From: Planctomicrobium sp.
Lineage (GTDB): Bacteria; Planctomycetota; Planctomycetia; Planctomycetales; Planctomycetaceae
DNA: 8,861 bases
Assembly (NCBI GenBank): GCA_018659505.1
Contig: JABJMI010000933.1
Span: 1-8,861 of the forward strand
Direction: 5' to 3'
Shown here: positions 6,060 through 8,861 of the stretch, one piece after another
Layout: the number at the start of each line of letters is the position of its first letter
Position numbering within the stretch: position 1 is the first letter of the stretch
Translations under genes and position numbers: made by a program
Notes under the pieces: model-generated
Told to the model about the DNA's origin: nothing
Databases searched by the model: none
Seen by the model: only the letters and a program-made list of their open reading frames with translations

Positions 6060-8861
6060 GTGACTTGGGACGGAATCCGAGGAACACTGCAATGGATGCT
6101 CGTACTGCTCTTGATCAGTTTGATCGGAGCAGGTGCTGCGGCGTTTCATTTTTGGTCGCAGAAAGATGCCTTCATTTATCACGCGGTTGATAGCAAGCTC
6201 TCAGAAATCTTTCCTAGCTGTTTCGTTTCTTTTGAAAATGTACAAGTTGTTGACGCATCACAATTCATTATTACTCAACTTCAATTGCGATCTAAAAAAA
6301 ACGAAGCGATCCTCGCGCAAATTCCTCGAGTGACAATCAATGTCGACGGAAAATTGCTAAGCGAGTCGCGACGAGTTGTCGTCAAAAGTCTGGAGGTCGA
6401 ATCTCCTCAACTCTTCGCACTACGTGATGAGAACGGAAGTTGGAACTGGGACGATTTTCAACTTGCCGAATCGAAACAAGATTACTCACCGTCGCTGGTG
6501 GTAAAGAATGGACAGGTTCAAGTCGGCTTGAAATCGCTTGCCAATGGTCAGGCGCATACGATTTCGACTCGTGGTCTAGAATTTGCGTTTTCTCCTGAAG
6601 CAATGAATCGCTACAAAATAGAAGGAGAAGCGACTGTCGAATCGTTGGGGACCATTTCACTGGACGGACTTTATGATTCGAACAGTGGCGAATGGAGTCT
6701 CACTGGTCATGCCGGGCAAGTTCGGATTGATGAACCCTTGCTGGAGCAAGCAGGAAATTTCTTTCCACAAGTCGAGACGCGCCTCGCTCAAATCAAGCAG
6801 TCACCACAGTTCATTGCCAAAAATCGAATCCCGGTTCAAACAGCATCAAATACAAAAACTTCTCCACAACATTCCTCGACTAAAACTGAATCACTCATAC
6901 GAGCCGATCTCGATCTGAATTTCTCAGTTGGGCAAGCAGAGAAAAACGCTCCTCTGGATTACCTCGTCAAGACAAAAATTGAACATGGTCAGGTTTCTGA
7001 CCTGTTTCTGCCTATTCCACTTTACGACATCAGTGCTTCTCCACTTTATGACATCAGTGCCTCACTTGAGGTCGCACCAGATCGAATCACGGTCGATAAC
7101 TTTCGGGCAGCGAATAACAAAAGTTCGCTCTTTATTGATGGAGAAGCGATCCGTTCCGCTGATGAGTGGTCACGTAATTTTGTTGTGCGGGCAACTCAAT
7201 GGCAGATCGATGAATGGATTCTATCGATTCTGCCAGATGAAGTCCTCAAAGTCTACCGGCTCATCAGCCCTACTGGGACATTCGACCTCGATTTCGATAT
7301 CACTCAAGAACCTGGCAAAGCTTGGTCCGGTGAGTTGCGTAAGTTCACCGCAAGAAACTGCCGAGTTCTCGTCGATTATTTTCGATCTCCCGTTGAGGAT
7401 GTACAGGGACAGATTACTTATCAGGATGACAGATTCGTTCTTGAAATGAATGGTCGAGCGGGTCGTCAACCTGTTTCATGCAAAGGATACTTCGGTGCGG
7501 GAATCAATCGAAAAAACTTCGACATCTCTGTCTCAGTCAATAACTTCCCGATTGATGATCGATTCATCGAAGCATTTGGTCGTAAAGATTTAACGGCATT
7601 TCGAGACACTTTGAAGTCACTTCGGCTGTCGGGGGCGACCGATTTCGTGGGGCGTTTCTTTAAGAACGAGCAAACGAATCAGCAATTAAAAATGCAACTC
7701 GCTGCTGACGTTCACAACTCGACACTGAACTTTGTGAATTTCCCATATCAATTAGAAGGTTTAAGCGGTCAGGTTCGTTACGACAATTCGCAAGAGAAAA
7801 TCTGGAAGTTGAGTGACCTGAAGGCTCGCCATGGTCACTCTGTTTTGACAGCAAACGGAGCCTTCGATTTGACGGAATCGCCAGGAAAACTGAATCTCGA
7901 AATCGGAGCTGTTCGAATTCCAATCGACAGCGACTTAGAGAAGGCTTCTCTTGTCAGCTCACCTCATTTGGAACCATTGTGGTCTGACTTTGATTTAGCT
8001 GGAACGCTGGATGTTGAAAAAGTGCTCATCAACTGGAAACCGGGCACTCCGACGCAACTGACCATGGAGGGCATCCAGTGGAAAGATGGAACGATCAGAC
8101 CAGCTGCATTTCCTTATGTGTGGAATGACATTGTTGCTTCTCTGGAATGGACAGGCGAACGCTTGAACATTCACTCTCTTCATGGTTGGCATGGAGAAAC
8201 ATATCTCGAAATCAAAGGAACCGACCCGGATTGGCCAACGTTTGTTGAAGTTCCTGCCACTGGTCCTATTGCCTGGAACACGTATTTCGGAAATATGATG
8301 ATCGTCAAAGCGAAATTTGAAGACGATCTCATCAGGGCATTACCCGTCAGCATCGCGACGACTTTCAAAGCGATGGACCTTCAGGGAGACGTGAATGTTC
8401 AGCTGCGCGCCGATATGCGAGGTTGGACCAAAGACCCGAACACTGTCACAGCGAATTGGGAAGTTCAAACTGTATTAGAGAACAACTCTCTCTTTGCGGG
8501 CGTACAGCTAGACAAAGTGACCGGCAAAGTCAAAATACGTGACGGAGTCTGGGATGGACAAAACCTTCGTATGGAGGGAGCTTTCGACCTGCAAGAGGCT
8601 GTTGCTTTGAACTTTCCTTTCAAGAACGTACGCAGCCCGTTTCATCTTGATGGTTCACGACTCATCATTGGTTCGCCGAAATTTTTAGATCCGCCTCTTC
8701 AGTTCCGGAAGGCAAATGAATATGCAGGAAAACAGTTAAGGGCAGATATCTATGCCGGACAAATTGGCTATGACGCTCTTGTGCTGATCGGCCCTCGTCC
8801 GGAACTGACGCAATACAAAGCTGAACTCAATATCAACGACGTTGAGCTTGCTGAACTCGCA
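6060..8861 (+). CDS. AsmA-like, membrane-anchored periplasmic protein (3' end beyond window)
   Basis: One frame stays open for 934 codons from GTG at 6060 to the last base, without a stop; an in-frame TAA at 6045-6047 closes it upstream. The N-terminus has one membrane segment (about residues 10-31) with little before it, so the rest should lie in the periplasm. 'LRDENGSWNWDDF' (121-133) is the 'dG-x-W-N' hallmark of AsmA-type N-termini. Repeated beta-rich units of the form 'G-x-(V/I)-x-(Y/I)...G...G' recur near 450, 570, 671 and 822, as in AsmA/YhdP/TamB proteins, which form long lipid-conducting beta grooves between the membranes. A Ser/Thr/Gln-rich linker lies around 262-287. Starts are uncertain: GTG 6060 is four bases after the glycosyltransferase stop, while ATG 6096 (12 codons in) has GAGGA at 6079-6083, rather far away. 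Residues 320-335 contain an eight-residue exact tandem repeat. The AsmA-like assignment rests on pattern recognition; a role in envelope lipid or glycan export is inference. Confidence 0.85.
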   Translation, partial: MTWDGIRGTLQWMLVLLLISLIGAGAAAFHFWSQKDAFIYHAVDSKLSEIFPSCFVSFENVQVVDASQFIITQLQLRSKKNEAILAQIPRVTINVDGKLLSESRRVVVKSLEVESPQLFALRDENGSWNWDDFQLAESKQDYSPSLVVKNGQVQVGLKSLANGQAHTISTRGLEFAFSPEAMNRYKIEGEATVESLGTISLDGLYDSNSGEWSLTGHAGQVRIDEPLLEQAGNFFPQVETRLAQIKQSPQFIAKNRIPVQTASNTKTSPQHSSTKTESLIRADLDLNFSVGQAEKNAPLDYLVKTKIEHGQVSDLFLPIPLYDISASPLYDISASLEVAPDRITVDNFRAANNKSSLFIDGEAIRSADEWSRNFVVRATQWQIDEWILSILPDEVLKVYRLISPTGTFDLDFDITQEPGKAWSGELRKFTARNCRVLVDYFRSPVEDVQGQITYQDDRFVLEMNGRAGRQPVSCKGYFGAGINRKNFDISVSVNNFPIDDRFIEAFGRKDLTAFRDTLKSLRLSGATDFVGRFFKNEQTNQQLKMQLAADVHNSTLNFVNFPYQLEGLSGQVRYDNSQEKIWKLSDLKARHGHSVLTANGAFDLTESPGKLNLEIGAVRIPIDSDLEKASLVSSPHLEPLWSDFDLAGTLDVEKVLINWKPGTPTQLTMEGIQWKDGTIRPAAFPYVWNDIVASLEWTGERLNIHSLHGWHGETYLEIKGTDPDWPTFVEVPATGPIAWNTYFGNMMIVKAKFEDDLIRALPVSIATTFKAMDLQGDVNVQLRADMRGWTKDPNTVTANWEVQTVLENNSLFAGVQLDKVTGKVKIRDGVWDGQNLRMEGAFDLQEAVALNFPFKNVRSPFHLDGSRLIIGSPKFLDPPLQFRKANEYAGKQLRADIYAGQIGYDALVLIGPRPELTQYKAELNINDVELAELA
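7017..7064 (+). repeat. In-frame 24-base tandem duplication within the AsmA-like gene
   Basis: Unit 1 (7017-7040) and unit 2 (7041-7064) are adjacent 24-base copies, each encoding PLYDISAS (residues 320-327 and 328-335). They differ at three bases only: TAC/TAT, GCT/GCC and TCT/TCA. All three are third codon positions and all are synonymous. The duplication adds eight residues at what looks like a beta-strand entry of an AsmA-type unit. Confidence 0.95.

Noticed and set aside
6092..6094. An ATG eight bases after GAGGA (6079-6083), better spaced than the in-frame ATG at 6096.
   Set aside because: It lies in a different frame from the long AsmA-like gene and would give a peptide unlike any family. 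The long frame has clear motifs, so this ATG is treated as chance.
6928..7449. A 173-codon plus-strand frame that could be called a gene.
   Set aside because: It overlaps the AsmA-like gene in another frame. Its translation is low in complexity with no motif, whereas the main frame is continuous and family-like.
7221..7469. Minus-strand frames within the 6060-8861 region.
   Set aside because: They are short, have no recognisable motif, and lie opposite a long coding frame with clear protein features.
1..8861. A defence system, CRISPR array, integrase, transposon or toxin-antitoxin pair.
   Set aside because: I looked for direct-repeat arrays, terminal inverted repeats and typical catalytic motifs on both strands and saw none. 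The only direct repeat noted is the 24-base coding duplication.

Overview
The window looks like chromosomal DNA of a member of the Planctomycetota with moderate G+C. This is an inference from how the proteins read: a planctomycete-style multi-pass membrane protein of unknown function, a signal-peptide orphan on the opposite strand, and a very long AsmA-like protein. There is no marker gene to prove it. No tRNA, rRNA, CRISPR array, insertion sequence or integrase is visible.

Layout. Bases 58-780 (+) encode an RraA-fold protein. After an 81-base gap with a small hairpin come two tightly joined genes: a membrane protein of unknown function (862-1581, GTG start) and a class II, AsnB-type glutamine-dependent asparagine synthetase/amidotransferase (1582-3516), whose ATG directly follows the stop codon of its neighbour. 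A convergent gene on the minus strand (3613-4512) encodes an exported protein of unknown family. It is visibly AT-richer than its neighbours and has a small terminator-like hairpin at its 3' end. A 268-base divergent intergenic region follows. Then comes a second plus-strand unit: a GT39/ArnT-like membrane glycosyltransferase (4781-6055) and, four bases later, a very long reading frame (6060 or 6096 to the window end at 8861) that stays open for 934 codons. Its N-terminal membrane anchor and AsmA-type repeats suggest an inner-membrane-anchored periplasmic protein of the AsmA/TamB/YhdP kind. It is cut off by the window edge.

Working together. An AsnB-type amidotransferase near a polyprenyl-sugar glycosyltransferase is an arrangement often seen in cell-surface glycan or exopolysaccharide loci. 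An AsmA-like protein next to that glycosyltransferase would fit envelope biogenesis or lipid/glycolipid transport. This link is inference; the sequence itself shows only adjacency and likely co-transcription of 862-3516 and of 4781-8861.

The most notable points are the long AsmA-like frame, which lacks a stop in the window and so is easily missed; a 24-base in-frame tandem duplication inside it whose two copies differ only at synonymous third positions; and the AT-rich inverted orphan gene between the two plus-strand units.
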